Notes under the pieces: model-generated
The model's input: the letters and a program-made list of their open reading frames with translations, nothing else
The model's database searches: none
Told to the model about the DNA's origin: nothing
In this document: piece by piece, positions 52,623-62,089 of the stretch
How the letters are laid out: the number at the start of each line of letters is the position of its first letter
Position numbering within the stretch: the stretch's first letter is position 1
Assembly (NCBI GenBank): GCA_036526255.1
Contig: DATCYW010000013.1
Span: 62,001 to 126,000, forward strand
Direction: 5' to 3'
Origin: Malonomonas sp036526255
GTDB taxonomy: Bacteria > Desulfobacterota > Desulfuromonadia > Desulfuromonadales > Geopsychrobacteraceae
Length of the DNA: 64,000 nt
Program-made: the position numbers and the translations under genes

Positions 52623-53990
52623 TTACTCGCAAGTCAGTTCATATTTTTCCAGCTTGTAGCGCAGGGTGCCACGCGGCACATTCAGGATACGGGCGGTTTT
52701 AGCCACATTGCCGCCGGTGATTTTATAGGCTTTTTCGACCAGCTCCTTTTCGACCTGACCGACCACATCGTCCAGTACAATCCCCTCTGGCGGGATTTCG
52801 AAATTGAACGACACCTCGCTTTGTGGTGCCTCGCCCCAGATTTCGCGCGGCAGATGCTCAGCCTTGATCTGTTCGACGTTGTGCATAATGCAGATCCGTT
52901 CGACCACGTTACGTAATTCCCGCACGTTGCCCGGCCAGTGGTAGCGCATCATCAGATCGAGAGAATCGCGAGAGAAGCCCTTCATCGACTTGTTGAATTC
53001 CTTACTGAAGCGCTGCAAAAAATACTCCAGCAGCACCGGCACATCTTCACGCCGCTCGCGCAGCGGCGGCAGATGAATCGGGAAGACATTCAGCCGATAA
53101 TACAGATCTTCACGAAACTCCTTGCGGTCGAGAGCTCCCTTGATGTCGGCGTTGGTAGCGGCAATAATCCGAACATTGATGTCAATATTGCGATTACCAC
53201 CAAGGCGGCGGATCTTACGATCTTCGAGCACCCGCAGCAACTTCACTTGCAGGTTCATATCCATCTCGCCGATTTCATCGAGAAAAATCGAACCGCTGTT
53301 CGACTCCTCAAACAGACCGATTTTTCTGACTTTTGCATCGGTAAAAGCGCCCCGTTCGTGGCCGAATAGTTCAGTCTCCAGCAGGTTGAACGGCAGAGAA
53401 CCGCAGTTGATTTCAACAAAGGGGCGCTCGCTGCGCGGCGACAGATTATGGATGGCCTGAGCCACCAATTCTTTGCCGGTGCCGCTCTCGCCGGTTATCA
53501 GCACAGTCGCAGTTTCGTGCTTGGCCACTTCGCGGATCTGACGGAATATCTGCAGCAGCTCCGGGCTGTTGCCGACCATATTGATGCCGCTACCATCCTT
53601 CGACAACCTTTTCACCTTGCGCCGCAACTGTTGCGTCTCGAGCGCCAGTTTAACTATCAGGTGGATGGCATCAGCCTTGAATGGTTTTTTGATGTAATCG
53701 TAAGCGCCAATTTTCAGCGCTTCGACAGCACTCTCAACCGTTCCGTAACCAGTAATGATGATAACCAGGATGTCAGGATCGACCTCTTTCATCGCCCGCA
53801 ACACATCAAGCCCGCTTCTGCTGCCCAGATTCAAGTCAAGCAGCACCAGGCTGATCTCCTCTTCAGCAACAATCCGCACTGCGTCTTCCGGCGACTCCGT
53901 CGATATGGGACGATAACCATCTTCAGCGAGAATCCGTTCTAGATTTTCGCGAATAAAAGCTTCGTCATCGACAATCAGAATCTTTTCCAT
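52623..53990 (-). CDS. Sigma-54 dependent response regulator (NtrC/DctD type)
   Basis: 455 residues from ATG 53990 (GGAGG upstream). Receiver domain 1-115 with phospho-Asp in 'LVLLDLNLGSRSG'. AAA+ domain about 140-380: Walker A 'GESGTGKEL', the sigma-54 contact 'GHERGAFTDAK' and Walker B 'GSIFLDEIGEM'. C-terminal Fis-type helix-turn-helix 'NVAKTARILNVPRGTLRYKL'. Activates RpoN-dependent promoters; the nearby transporter promoter is the obvious target. Paired with the kinase gene 167 bases upstream. Confidence 0.94.
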   Translation of the reverse strand: MEKILIVDDEAFIRENLERILAEDGYRPISTESPEDAVRIVAEEEISLVLLDLNLGSRSGLDVLRAMKEVDPDILVIIITGYGTVESAVEALKIGAYDYIKKPFKADAIHLIVKLALETQQLRRKVKRLSKDGSGINMVGNSPELLQIFRQIREVAKHETATVLITGESGTGKELVAQAIHNLSPRSERPFVEINCGSLPFNLLETELFGHERGAFTDAKVRKIGLFEESNSGSIFLDEIGEMDMNLQVKLLRVLEDRKIRRLGGNRNIDINVRIIAATNADIKGALDRKEFREDLYYRLNVFPIHLPPLRERREDVPVLLEYFLQRFSKEFNKSMKGFSRDSLDLMMRYHWPGNVRELRNVVERICIMHNVEQIKAEHLPREIWGEAPQSEVSFNFEIPPEGIVLDDVVGQVEKELVEKAYKITGGNVAKTARILNVPRGTLRYKLEKYELTCE

Positions 53991-54157
53991 AAATACCTCC
54001 ACAAACCAAATATGGCCAAGCATAGCCGAAAAAAAACCTCCCAGCAAGAAAGATGGCTATTTTTAACCACCCTCCTGCTGAAAGGTTTTAATTTGGAAAA
54101 CTGATATGAAAAGATCGGCGCTGAACGGCTTTTTTCCACCGATCGACGATTATAAGG

Positions 54158-56668
54158 TCAGGCGTCTCTGTGCAGCGGTAACTGCAGGCTGATCAGAGTG
54201 CCTTTGCCTGGGGCGCTCTCGATATCGATCTCGCCGCCATGATCGGAAATGATATTGTAACTGATCGCCAGACCCAATCCGGTGCCCTGCCCTTTGGTCG
54301 TAAAAAATGGTTCAAAAATTAACGGCAGCTGCTCCGCGCTGATACCTATCCCGCAATCCTTGATCTGCACCTGAATATGACCATCAATAACCGCGGCCCC
54401 GACCAGAAGCTCTCCTCCGTCGGGCATGGCATCGATGGCATTGTTAAACAGATTCAGAAAAACCTGCTTCAGGCGGTCAGTGTCCAGTTGAATATCAGGC
54501 AGATCGGGGCTGATCTGCTCGATAATTTTTATACCGTCGCGCTGACACAGCTTGCGGACCAGAAACAGCGAGTCTTCGAGCACTTTGATTACTGAGCCGG
54601 TCGCCAGCTGCGGCGCAGGCATCGATGCGAAACGCAGCATTTCGTTGACCAGACTCTCCAGCCGTTCAATCTCTCCCAGGGCGCGCCTTATCAGCTGCTG
54701 ATCGACCTCCTTGCCGATCAGCCGGTCGTGCAGATCGTCAAGCAGCAGACTGACACCGGTCAGCGGATTGCGCACTTCATGGGCGATACCTGCCGACATG
54801 CGCCCCAGAGAAGCCAGACGGTCCATGCGAGCCATCTGCTGACGCATGTCAACCCGCTCGGTTAGATCCTCAATCGTCAACAACCAGCCGGGTTGCTGGC
54901 GAAAACGCAACGGAAACAGCACCATCCGATAAGTCAGCTTGCGCCCGCCCCGCTCTACAGGAACATAGGTGCGCAAGGGATCACTGTCCGCAAGATCCGG
55001 GGCCTCAAACCAGCCTCCCAGCACCGCGCCCAGTTCTGGCCAGTCCGCGAGCAGTTGCTGCCATTCACAGTCAGTTTTCGGCCGCATAATGCCGAGGATC
55101 GCGCAAGCCGGACTGTTGACCGAGGTCACATTACAGCGGTGGTCAAATGTCAGTATTCCGGTTTCGATATTTTCGAAAACAGTGTCCTTGAAATTACGTT
55201 CACGAAGAATTTCCCGGCGCGAACGACGTAGCGCCTGCAGAGTCAACAGCAGACGTCTCCGACGACTGTTCAGCTCTTCGACCATGGTGTTGAATGAATC
55301 CGCCAGCACCCCGACCTCATCGTGACTATTGACCTTGACCTGGGCAGACATGTTGCCGCGAATCATCTCCTTGGTCCCCTCGGTCAGGGACAACAGGGGG
55401 CGGACGATACTGTTTGACAGCGAGTAGGCCGCCATGATCACCAGCATGACGGTGATGGAGATCACCAGCCAGGATTCACTCAGGTATCGGGTAATCTCTT
55501 CACGGATAAGCTTCGAGGTCGCAACCGCTGGTTCATGAAAGGATCTGACTTCAGCACCGATGGTAATACCGCCAAAGACGCCACCGTCTTTGTACACTCC
55601 CTGGGCGTAATGGATTGGCGCATAGGCCATGATTTTGCGCGAGCCACCGATATTGGTCGTATCGACCACCCCCGCCTCGCCACGCTGCACGGCAGCTGCG
55701 GCCCGCGGATAATTCGGATGGATGAACTCAGCATTCAACAGATTAAAGGGGATCCGGCCACTCCGGATAACCTCTTCGGTAGAGTTTTCTGTGTAGGGGG
55801 CAATCAGGTTGCCGTCGGGATCGTAGCCACGGATATTCCAATACTTGGGGTGCGCAATGGTCCATCCCTGGTTATCGAACATAAACGCGTAGTTGCCGCT
55901 GGCATAGGACGGAAAGACAACATATTTCTCATCGGTCGGCGAGATATGCTGGGTAAACTCCATCAGGTGGCGATGGTCCAGTGAGAGAACCACGGCCCCC
56001 TGAAATTTCCCATCCTCGTAGCGCGGCGTAACAAAACGGATCACGCCGCGATAGGGAGTTCCCTGCACGGCCTCCAGCGGCGTCTCTGCGCCCTGCAGCT
56101 GTTCCTGACGGCTGACATACCAGCCGTTGAGGTGGGACACCCAGACTTCACCTTCACGCAGCTTCAGCGCCTGGTGATAATAGTCTTCATTTTTATAGGT
56201 CGTCTGTTGCGGATCGGCGACGTTGCGCAAATTGACCGAAGGTCGACCGGAGACAATCCGCAACTGCTCCTGCCCCTGGCTGTCAACATAAGCAAGTTCG
56301 CTGTAAAGCAGCACCTTCTCACGCACTTCGATCGGCACTTCGTTGGTGCCACGACGGTACCAGAGAGTGCGCTGATGGCTCCAGCTGAAATCCAGAAAGG
56401 ACTTCTCTGTAACCGGCAGCAACGCCAGATCACGCAGATCCCCTTCGACCTGCTGCAGGAAGACGCTGACTTCGTTAGCGACCATCTCGGAACGCAAGGC
56501 CAGCGCTTTGGCGGCCTGATTGTCAAGCGCCTCGGTGGTGCGCTGACGCAGCAGATCTTCGACCAAGCGCAGGCTGTGGTGCGAACTGATCAGCAGAAAA
56601 ATCAGCGGGATCACTGCTAACAGGAGAAAAGCGCCCAGAACTTTTTTATGCAGATTGACTCGAAACAT
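54158..56668 (-). CDS. Sensor histidine kinase with double-Cache periplasmic domain
   Basis: 836 residues. Membrane helix 1 about 8-28, large periplasmic dCache-like region about 35-395 ('GEVWVSHLNGWYVSRQE', 'YAFMFDNQGWTIAHPKYW'), helix 2 about 398-420, HAMP about 422-475, PAS about 490-600 and kinase core with phospho-His near 630 in 'GIAHEVRNPLTG'. The ATPase domain has 'NLFNNAIDAMP', 'KDCGIGIS' and 'GQGTGLGLAIS'. Cache domains bind small carboxylates and amino acids, so a dicarboxylate ligand would fit the neighbouring regulator and transporter (inference). Confidence 0.92.
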   Translation of the reverse strand: MFRVNLHKKVLGAFLLLAVIPLIFLLISSHHSLRLVEDLLRQRTTEALDNQAAKALALRSEMVANEVSVFLQQVEGDLRDLALLPVTEKSFLDFSWSHQRTLWYRRGTNEVPIEVREKVLLYSELAYVDSQGQEQLRIVSGRPSVNLRNVADPQQTTYKNEDYYHQALKLREGEVWVSHLNGWYVSRQEQLQGAETPLEAVQGTPYRGVIRFVTPRYEDGKFQGAVVLSLDHRHLMEFTQHISPTDEKYVVFPSYASGNYAFMFDNQGWTIAHPKYWNIRGYDPDGNLIAPYTENSTEEVIRSGRIPFNLLNAEFIHPNYPRAAAAVQRGEAGVVDTTNIGGSRKIMAYAPIHYAQGVYKDGGVFGGITIGAEVRSFHEPAVATSKLIREEITRYLSESWLVISITVMLVIMAAYSLSNSIVRPLLSLTEGTKEMIRGNMSAQVKVNSHDEVGVLADSFNTMVEELNSRRRRLLLTLQALRRSRREILRERNFKDTVFENIETGILTFDHRCNVTSVNSPACAILGIMRPKTDCEWQQLLADWPELGAVLGGWFEAPDLADSDPLRTYVPVERGGRKLTYRMVLFPLRFRQQPGWLLTIEDLTERVDMRQQMARMDRLASLGRMSAGIAHEVRNPLTGVSLLLDDLHDRLIGKEVDQQLIRRALGEIERLESLVNEMLRFASMPAPQLATGSVIKVLEDSLFLVRKLCQRDGIKIIEQISPDLPDIQLDTDRLKQVFLNLFNNAIDAMPDGGELLVGAAVIDGHIQVQIKDCGIGISAEQLPLIFEPFFTTKGQGTGLGLAISYNIISDHGGEIDIESAPGKGTLISLQLPLHRDA

Positions 56669-56728
56669 AGGCCGAAGTATAGGAGCATCCAGATCAGGGG
56701 TACAAGTTTTCTATTCTCAGGAGTGACG

Positions 56729-56757
56729 AAAAGAGCCCGCCAAAGGCGGGCTCTTTT
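56729..56757. terminator. Bidirectional intrinsic terminator
   Basis: Arms AAAAGAGCCCGCC / GGCGGGCTCTTTT, loop AAA. It ends the ispB-like gene on the minus strand (35 bases beyond its stop). Confidence 0.88.
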
Positions 56758-56791
56758 AAAACTTATCCAGGGGACAGACAAAACCGATGAA

Positions 56792-57760
56792 CTATTTTTT
56801 CCTCGAAACGACGTAATCAGCCAGATCAAACAGGGCCTGGCGAGCTTCGCAGTCAGGGAAAATCAGCAGCTGATTCTTGGCGGCCTCAATCCGTTCAACG
56901 GCCTTCTGCCGGGTATAGTCGATGCCCTGATTGCGATCAATCAGCGTACAGACGTAGTCAAGATCTTCTGCCGACAGCTCTTCGGCTTCGATAATCCGGG
57001 CGACCTCGCTACGCTCTTCAGCGTTGGAATTGGCGTAGGCGTGAATCAGCGGCAGGGTCATTTTCCCTTCGTAAAGATCGTGACCGCGCTCTTTACCAAA
57101 ATCGGCCTCGTCCGCGACATAATCGAGAGCGTCATCCATCAATTGAAAAGCGGTGCCGATCTCCAGACCGAATTCGCGCAACGCCAGTTCTTTTTGTTCA
57201 TCGACATCAACCAGCACGCCACCGACCTGACAGGCCGCGGCAATCAGGATTGCTGTTTTATCGCGCACCACCTGCAGGTAACGCTGTTCATCGACTTCAA
57301 GATCGCAGGTGTTGAGCAGTTGCAGTATTTCTCCTTCAGCCAGTTGCTTAGTGGTTTCAGAAAAAAGCTTGAGGATTTTCAGGCTGCCGGTATCGACCAT
57401 CACCGAAAAGGACTTGGCGAACAGGAAATCACCGACCAGAACCGAAGCCTGGTTGCCCCAGACCGAATTTGCCGAACGGTTACCGCGACGCAGGTCGGCA
57501 CTGTCAACGACATCATCGTGCAACAGGGTTGCCGTATGCAGAAATTCGACAACACTTGCCAGTTCGAGGTGCCTGCTCCCCTGATAGTTGCACAGACGGG
57601 CGGACAGCAGCAGCAACATCGGCCGAATCCGCTTGCCGCCGCTGGAGAGGATATATTCTCCGACCTTGCTGACCAGCTGCACGTTTGAAGTCAGATTCTT
57701 TTTAATCTGTTCTTCAACGGCAGCCATCTCATTTTTCAGCAGTGCAATTACAGTATCCAT
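56792..57760 (-). CDS. ispB: Polyprenyl diphosphate synthase (octaprenyl type)
   Basis: 322 residues; builds the isoprenoid tail of menaquinone/ubiquinone. Aspartate-rich motifs 'LLHDDVVDSADLRRG' (first, DDxxD) and 'LMDDALDYVADEADFGK' (second). 'GGKRIRPMLLLLSARL' matches the long-chain trans-prenyl synthases. Chain length cannot be set by eye; the residues before the first motif ('SVVEFLHTATL') fit the IspB/HepT group. Confidence 0.9.
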   Translation of the reverse strand: MDTVIALLKNEMAAVEEQIKKNLTSNVQLVSKVGEYILSSGGKRIRPMLLLLSARLCNYQGSRHLELASVVEFLHTATLLHDDVVDSADLRRGNRSANSVWGNQASVLVGDFLFAKSFSVMVDTGSLKILKLFSETTKQLAEGEILQLLNTCDLEVDEQRYLQVVRDKTAILIAAACQVGGVLVDVDEQKELALREFGLEIGTAFQLMDDALDYVADEADFGKERGHDLYEGKMTLPLIHAYANSNAEERSEVARIIEAEELSAEDLDYVCTLIDRNQGIDYTRQKAVERIEAAKNQLLIFPDCEARQALFDLADYVVSRKK

Positions 57761-57863
57761 AAAATTAAGGTTGTCCTTGAGTTACCAAATTATTGAGTGT
57801 CAGGCTCCCTGCCTGCCAGGGGGTCAGCAGCCCCCAACAACCGCCTGCCAACAGAATCGGCCT

Positions 57864-57892
57864 ATTCTAGAAATCACACCCATTGTTGTCAA
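57864..57892 (-). promoter_or_regulatory. Sigma-70 type promoter for ispB
   Basis: TTGACA, 17-base spacer, TAGAAT on the minus strand; about 100 bases of leader to the start codon. The region between also holds imperfect GC-rich inverted repeats (57801-57850). Confidence 0.7.
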
Positions 57893-57932
57893 AACCTTTT
57901 TCTGGAAAGAGCGAAAAGAGCCGGGTAAATAA

Positions 57933-59429
57933 TCAGCTGCTGTTGGCCGTCGACAGACTCACCCGTAACAGTGCGCCGCCATGAGGAGATTTTTCCGCCA
58001 GAATTTCTCCCCCGTGCTCTTCGACCAGCTTGCGACAGATGGACAGGCCGAGTCCGGTCCCCTCACTGCGCCCTTTGGTCGAGAAGAAGGGTTCAAAAAT
58101 CTGCTCGTAGTGTTCTGTCGCGATACCCGGCCCATTGTCGTGGATTTCAAGCAGCAGCCGGTCACCATCCTGGGCAAACTGCACCCAGATTGCCCCACTG
58201 CCCTGCAATGCCTGCGCTGAGTTCAGCAGCAGGTTGACCAGAACCTGACGGATGCGATCAGCGTCACCGTAAAATGGTGGCAATGGCTGTGTCTCACGTA
58301 ATTCAATCACGATATTCTGAAACATTTTTTGCGGGAGGAGTGAATTGATAGTCTCTTTCACCAACGACTCTATGTCGATCAGTTCGCGCTGCTGTTCGCT
58401 GACCCTCACCAGCCCCAGCAGTCCGCCAGTTATTTTGCGACAGCGCTGGCACTCGGCGATAATTGCCCGCAGATCATCCGCCTTCTGTTGATCGTCACGA
58501 CAATCCTCCAGCAGCAGTTCTGCGTAACCGAGAATGATACCGACCGGATTGTCGATTTCATGGGAAACGCCGGCAGCCAGTTGACCGACAGCAGCCAGGC
58601 GTTCAGTACGGATCAAACGTTCATGAATCTGCTGCAGCTCTGCATTGACCTGTTGCAGTTCAAGGTTTTTTGCTTCCAGATCGGTGTGATTCTGCTCCAG
58701 ACTGGACGCCATTTCGTTAAATGCGAGCGCCAGCGTGGCTAGCTCGTCCCGCCCCCGACTGGCAATACTGGTCTGCAACTCACCGCGGGAGACGGCCTTG
58801 ACGCCGGCGGTCAACCTCTGAATCGGCCGGGTGAAGCTGCGCGCCACCAATGCCACCAGCAGCAATGCGCAACTGACCGCAGCCAGGGCGATGGTCACAA
58901 AGGTGTTACGCATTTCAAGCAGACGCTGCTCCACCGAGGCAAAAGAGAACAGGTAGCGGACATTCAGCACCTTGCCCCCAGAAGGCCCAAACGCCGGAGC
59001 GACGATTTCGAGCATCTGTGAACCATCGGCAAGCTGCAGGGTTCTGGAAACCGGACCCAGTGCAGCTGCCGCCCAGGAAATATCGGTTGAGTGCTCAGGC
59101 AACAGTTGATTGCTACCCTGCGACGGCGGGTCGAAAAGCAGCCGGCCACTGATCGAGTAAAGACTGAATTTGACCAGATCGGGGTTAAAACTGAGCAGGC
59201 CGGCTAATTGTTCACGATGCTCCGGACCAGTGGCTTCACTGAAGTTTCCGCGGAAATGTTTCAGCAGTTCAGGGGTGGCAAAGCGGGCGAAGGCGATTTG
59301 CTGAACATGCAGATATTCGCTCCATTGCCGCTCCTGATTATGTTCCAGTACGGCAAAGGCGATCAGCAGGACAGCGATGAGCAGGCCACCCGTATAGAGA
59401 AAGAGCTTGCGCCCCAGCGTAAATTTCAT
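57933..59429 (-). CDS. Membrane sensor histidine kinase with HAMP domain
   Basis: About 498 residues; ATG at 59429 or 59435. Helix 1 about 9-30, periplasmic part about 32-160, helix 2 about 165-188, HAMP about 188-240 ('TRPIQRLTAGVKAVSRGEL'), coiled coil and kinase core with phospho-His near 292 in 'GVSHEIDNPVGI'. ATPase motifs 'NLLLNSAQAL', 'HDNGPGIA' and 'GTGLGLSI'. No response regulator is adjacent. It is divergent from the cbb3 operon with a 217-base gap, so a link to respiratory control is possible but unproven. Confidence 0.9.
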   Translation of the reverse strand: MKFTLGRKLFLYTGGLLIAVLLIAFAVLEHNQERQWSEYLHVQQIAFARFATPELLKHFRGNFSEATGPEHREQLAGLLSFNPDLVKFSLYSISGRLLFDPPSQGSNQLLPEHSTDISWAAAALGPVSRTLQLADGSQMLEIVAPAFGPSGGKVLNVRYLFSFASVEQRLLEMRNTFVTIALAAVSCALLLVALVARSFTRPIQRLTAGVKAVSRGELQTSIASRGRDELATLALAFNEMASSLEQNHTDLEAKNLELQQVNAELQQIHERLIRTERLAAVGQLAAGVSHEIDNPVGIILGYAELLLEDCRDDQQKADDLRAIIAECQRCRKITGGLLGLVRVSEQQRELIDIESLVKETINSLLPQKMFQNIVIELRETQPLPPFYGDADRIRQVLVNLLLNSAQALQGSGAIWVQFAQDGDRLLLEIHDNGPGIATEHYEQIFEPFFSTKGRSEGTGLGLSICRKLVEEHGGEILAEKSPHGGALLRVSLSTANSS

Positions 59430-59516
59430 AATCACCTGTTATCTTTGTGAATTTTCCAGCATCAATATTTTATTAGGGGGAATACTGTCAAGATTGAAAT
59501 TTTCTACCATTTCATG

Positions 59517-59545
59517 TTGACAGGCAGTGTCCCGGCTCCTAATAT
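59517..59545 (+). promoter_or_regulatory. Near-consensus sigma-70 promoter for the cco operon
   Basis: TTGACA, 17 bases, TAATAT, with a leader of about 95 bases to ccoN. No FNR-type TTGAT-N4-ATCAA box was found in the gap. Confidence 0.75.
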
Positions 59546-59646
59546 GTTACCGCTTTCGTAACCTTTTGAAATCGAGTTGACAACTCTCTCAGCTCTCTTA
59601 GAATTGCACCACGACAGAGCATATTATTTATTTCACAGGAGGCAAC

Positions 59647-61062
59647 ATGGAAAAACCGAAGTACAACACCGACATCGTCAGGAGCTTCGTTCACTGGAGT
59701 GTCCTGTGGGGTCTGGTGGCGGTTCTGGTCGGAGTCATCGTCTCGCTGCAGATGGTAAATCCGGACCTGAACTTCCCCCCCTACCTGACCTTCGGCCGGC
59801 TGCGTCCGATTCACACCAACGCTGGGATTTACGGTTGGGGCGTCGGGTTTATCTTCGCGACTTTCTACTATATTGTCCAGCGACTCTGTAAAATCCGCAT
59901 CTGGAGCGACAAGCTGGCGACCTTCCAGCTTTGGTTTTTCAACGCGACCATAATCGCCTCGGCGGTTACCTTGCTGATGGGTTATACCACGTCCAAGGAA
60001 TACCACGAAATGGAGTGGCCGATTGACGTGATGATCGTCATCCTCTGGGTCGCTTTTGCCATCAATATCATCATGACCATCATGAAGCGCAAAGAAGAGC
60101 AGATGTACATCTCTCTCTGGTACATGATGGCGGCGATCATCGGTGTCGCGATTCTGTTTCTGGTCAACTCGGCAGCCTTTCCGGTGTCATTATTCAAATC
60201 CTATTCGGCCTACGCCGGCACCAACGATGCCAACGTTCACTGGTGGTTCGGCCATAATGCGGTTGCCATGGCCCTGACCGCGCCACCACTGGCGATGTTC
60301 TACTACTTTCTGCCGAAATCGACCGGGGTACCGATCTACAGTCATCGGCTGTCAATCATCTCCTTCTGGTCACTGATCTTCATGTATCTCTGGACCGGCG
60401 CTCACCACCTGCTCTGGACCCCGGTACCCGACTGGATCCAGACCCTGGCAATGGCCTTTTCGGTGATGCTGATCGCTCCCTCCTGGGGTTCGGTCATCAA
60501 CGGCTATCTGTCGATGAACGGCCAATGGCATCAGATGAAGGAAAATTATCTGGTCAAGTTCCTGATCATCGGTATTACCTTCTACGGCCTGCAGACCCTG
60601 CAGGGGCCTATGCAGGCAATCCGGACCTTTTCAGCCTTTATCCATTACACTGACTGGGTTCCGGCGCACATCCACATGGGCACCATGGGCTGGGTTTCGA
60701 TGGTTGGCTTTGCCAGTATCTACTATCTGGTGCCACGGATTTACGGCAAAGAGCTGTACAGCATCCCGCTGGCGAACCTGCAATTCTGGCTGATCCTGAT
60801 CGGACAGCTGATCTGGTCGATCAGCCTCTGGGTTGCCGGCGTATTGCAGGCTGGCATGTGGAATGCCATGAATTCGGACGGCAGCCTCACCTATACCTTC
60901 ATGGAAACCATGGTCGAAATGTACCCCTACTGGTGGGCGCGTGCCGTAGGCGGCATTATCTACCTGATCGGCGTGCTGGTCTTTATCTACAATCTGTATA
61001 TGACTGTAAAAAAAGGCAAAGCCCCTTCACCGGCAATTCTTGAAGCTGAAGGGAGGGCCTGA
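59647..61062 (+). CDS. ccoN: cbb3-type cytochrome c oxidase subunit I
   Basis: 471 residues, about 12 helices. Catalytic subunit reducing O2 at the haem b3-CuB centre. Ligands: His in 'LRPIHTNAGIYGW' (low-spin haem), His in 'HWWFGHNAVAMAL' (CuB, with the first His of that helix), His-His in 'TGAHHLLWTPVPDW' (CuB) and His pairs in 'PAHIHMGTMGW' (haems). Ribosome site CAGGAGG. First gene of ccoNOQPGH. Confidence 0.95.
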   Translation: MEKPKYNTDIVRSFVHWSVLWGLVAVLVGVIVSLQMVNPDLNFPPYLTFGRLRPIHTNAGIYGWGVGFIFATFYYIVQRLCKIRIWSDKLATFQLWFFNATIIASAVTLLMGYTTSKEYHEMEWPIDVMIVILWVAFAINIIMTIMKRKEEQMYISLWYMMAAIIGVAILFLVNSAAFPVSLFKSYSAYAGTNDANVHWWFGHNAVAMALTAPPLAMFYYFLPKSTGVPIYSHRLSIISFWSLIFMYLWTGAHHLLWTPVPDWIQTLAMAFSVMLIAPSWGSVINGYLSMNGQWHQMKENYLVKFLIIGITFYGLQTLQGPMQAIRTFSAFIHYTDWVPAHIHMGTMGWVSMVGFASIYYLVPRIYGKELYSIPLANLQFWLILIGQLIWSISLWVAGVLQAGMWNAMNSDGSLTYTFMETMVEMYPYWWARAVGGIIYLIGVLVFIYNLYMTVKKGKAPSPAILEAEGRA

Positions 61063-61064
61063 TT

Positions 61065-61922
61065 ATGTTAGAGAAAAAACCGGTACTTTTCATGCTGCTG
61101 GCAACCGCAGCGATTCTTGTCGGCACAATCGTCACCATGGTCATGCCTTTTTTATGGGTCAATACCGACGGCGACCGGATTGAAACGGTTACCCCCTACA
61201 CCCCGCTGCAGCAGGAAGGACGCGACGTCTATATCCGCGAAGGCTGCAACAACTGTCACACCCAGACGGTGCGACCGCTGGTCGCCGAAGTGCTGCGTTA
61301 CGGTGATTATTCGAAATCGGGAGAATTCGTCTACGACCGCCCATTCCTCTGGGGCTCAAAACGGACCGGCCCTGATCTGGCGCGCCTAGGCGGCAAATAT
61401 CCGGATTCATGGCACTACAAACACATGGACTCGCCCCGTTCGATGGTTCCAAGAACCAACATGCCGGATTACAAGTGGCTGCGCGACAACCCGCTCGATC
61501 CTGACATGATCCGGCGCAAGATGAAGGTGCTTGATTTTCCCTACACCGAAGCACAGATCAGCGATCTGGCAGCAAAAAACGAGATGGACGCGATTGTCGC
61601 CTACATGCAGAAACTGGGCAGCGATATCCCCTGGCGTGAAGCGGCAAGGACCGAGATCGTCGGCGAACTGGTCAATCCTTTCCCTGGCGACCAGGCTGCA
61701 ATTACCGCTGGCGAGCAGGTTTATCAGAGCAACTGCGGGGCCTGTCACGGCGCCAACCTGGAAGGCGATATCGGACCTGAACTGGCCGGCATGGGCATGG
61801 ATGACGCCGACCTCTATGAGGTGATCTACAACGGCATCCCTGACGGCGGCATGCCGGGCTTCTCGTATCTGGGTTCTCAAAAAGTCTGGCAACTGGTGAA
61901 TTTTATCCAGGCAAAGGAATAG
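61065..61922 (+). CDS. ccoO: CcoO-like subunit with two haem c domains
   Basis: 285 residues. One N-terminal helix (about 8-28). First haem site 'EGCNNCHTQTVRPL' in a CcoO domain ('YGDYSKSGEFVYDRPFLWGSKRTGPDLAR', core 'RPFLWGSKRTGPDLAR'; Met ligand in 'PRTNMPDY'). From about 205 a second cytochrome c domain with 'SNCGACHGANLEGD' and Met in 'GGMPGFSYLGS'. Ordinary CcoO is about 200-240 residues with one haem; the second domain is the kind usually found in CcoP. Two bases after ccoN. Confidence 0.92.
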   Translation: MLEKKPVLFMLLATAAILVGTIVTMVMPFLWVNTDGDRIETVTPYTPLQQEGRDVYIREGCNNCHTQTVRPLVAEVLRYGDYSKSGEFVYDRPFLWGSKRTGPDLARLGGKYPDSWHYKHMDSPRSMVPRTNMPDYKWLRDNPLDPDMIRRKMKVLDFPYTEAQISDLAAKNEMDAIVAYMQKLGSDIPWREAARTEIVGELVNPFPGDQAAITAGEQVYQSNCGACHGANLEGDIGPELAGMGMDDADLYEVIYNGIPDGGMPGFSYLGSQKVWQLVNFIQAKE

Positions 61923-61925
61923 CGG

Positions 61926-62066
61926 ATGGATTTGGCGTCAATTCTCTACCTGGGAATCACCTTCGGTCTCTTCGTGCTCTTTGTGGTGATCGTCAAACGC
62001 ACCTACAGTCGCAAGAACAAAGAACAGAACGAGGCAGCCAAGTACAATATGCTGGATGAAGATTAA
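61926..62066 (+). CDS. ccoQ: CcoQ small subunit
   Basis: 46 residues, too short for routine calling. One membrane helix ('LYLGITFGLFVLFVVIV') followed by a basic then acidic tail ('KRTYSRKNKEQNEAAK'). Position between ccoO and ccoP, 3 bases after ccoO, and the membrane-anchor layout identify it as CcoQ/FixQ, an assembly and stability factor. Confidence 0.88.
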   Translation: MDLASILYLGITFGLFVLFVVIVKRTYSRKNKEQNEAAKYNMLDED

Positions 62067-62089
62067 GCTTACAGGGAAAGGACAACTCT

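Noticed and set aside
59436..59646. FNR/ANR box upstream of ccoN
   Set aside because: Partial TTGA-like half-sites exist but no TTGAT-N4-ATCAA palindrome.
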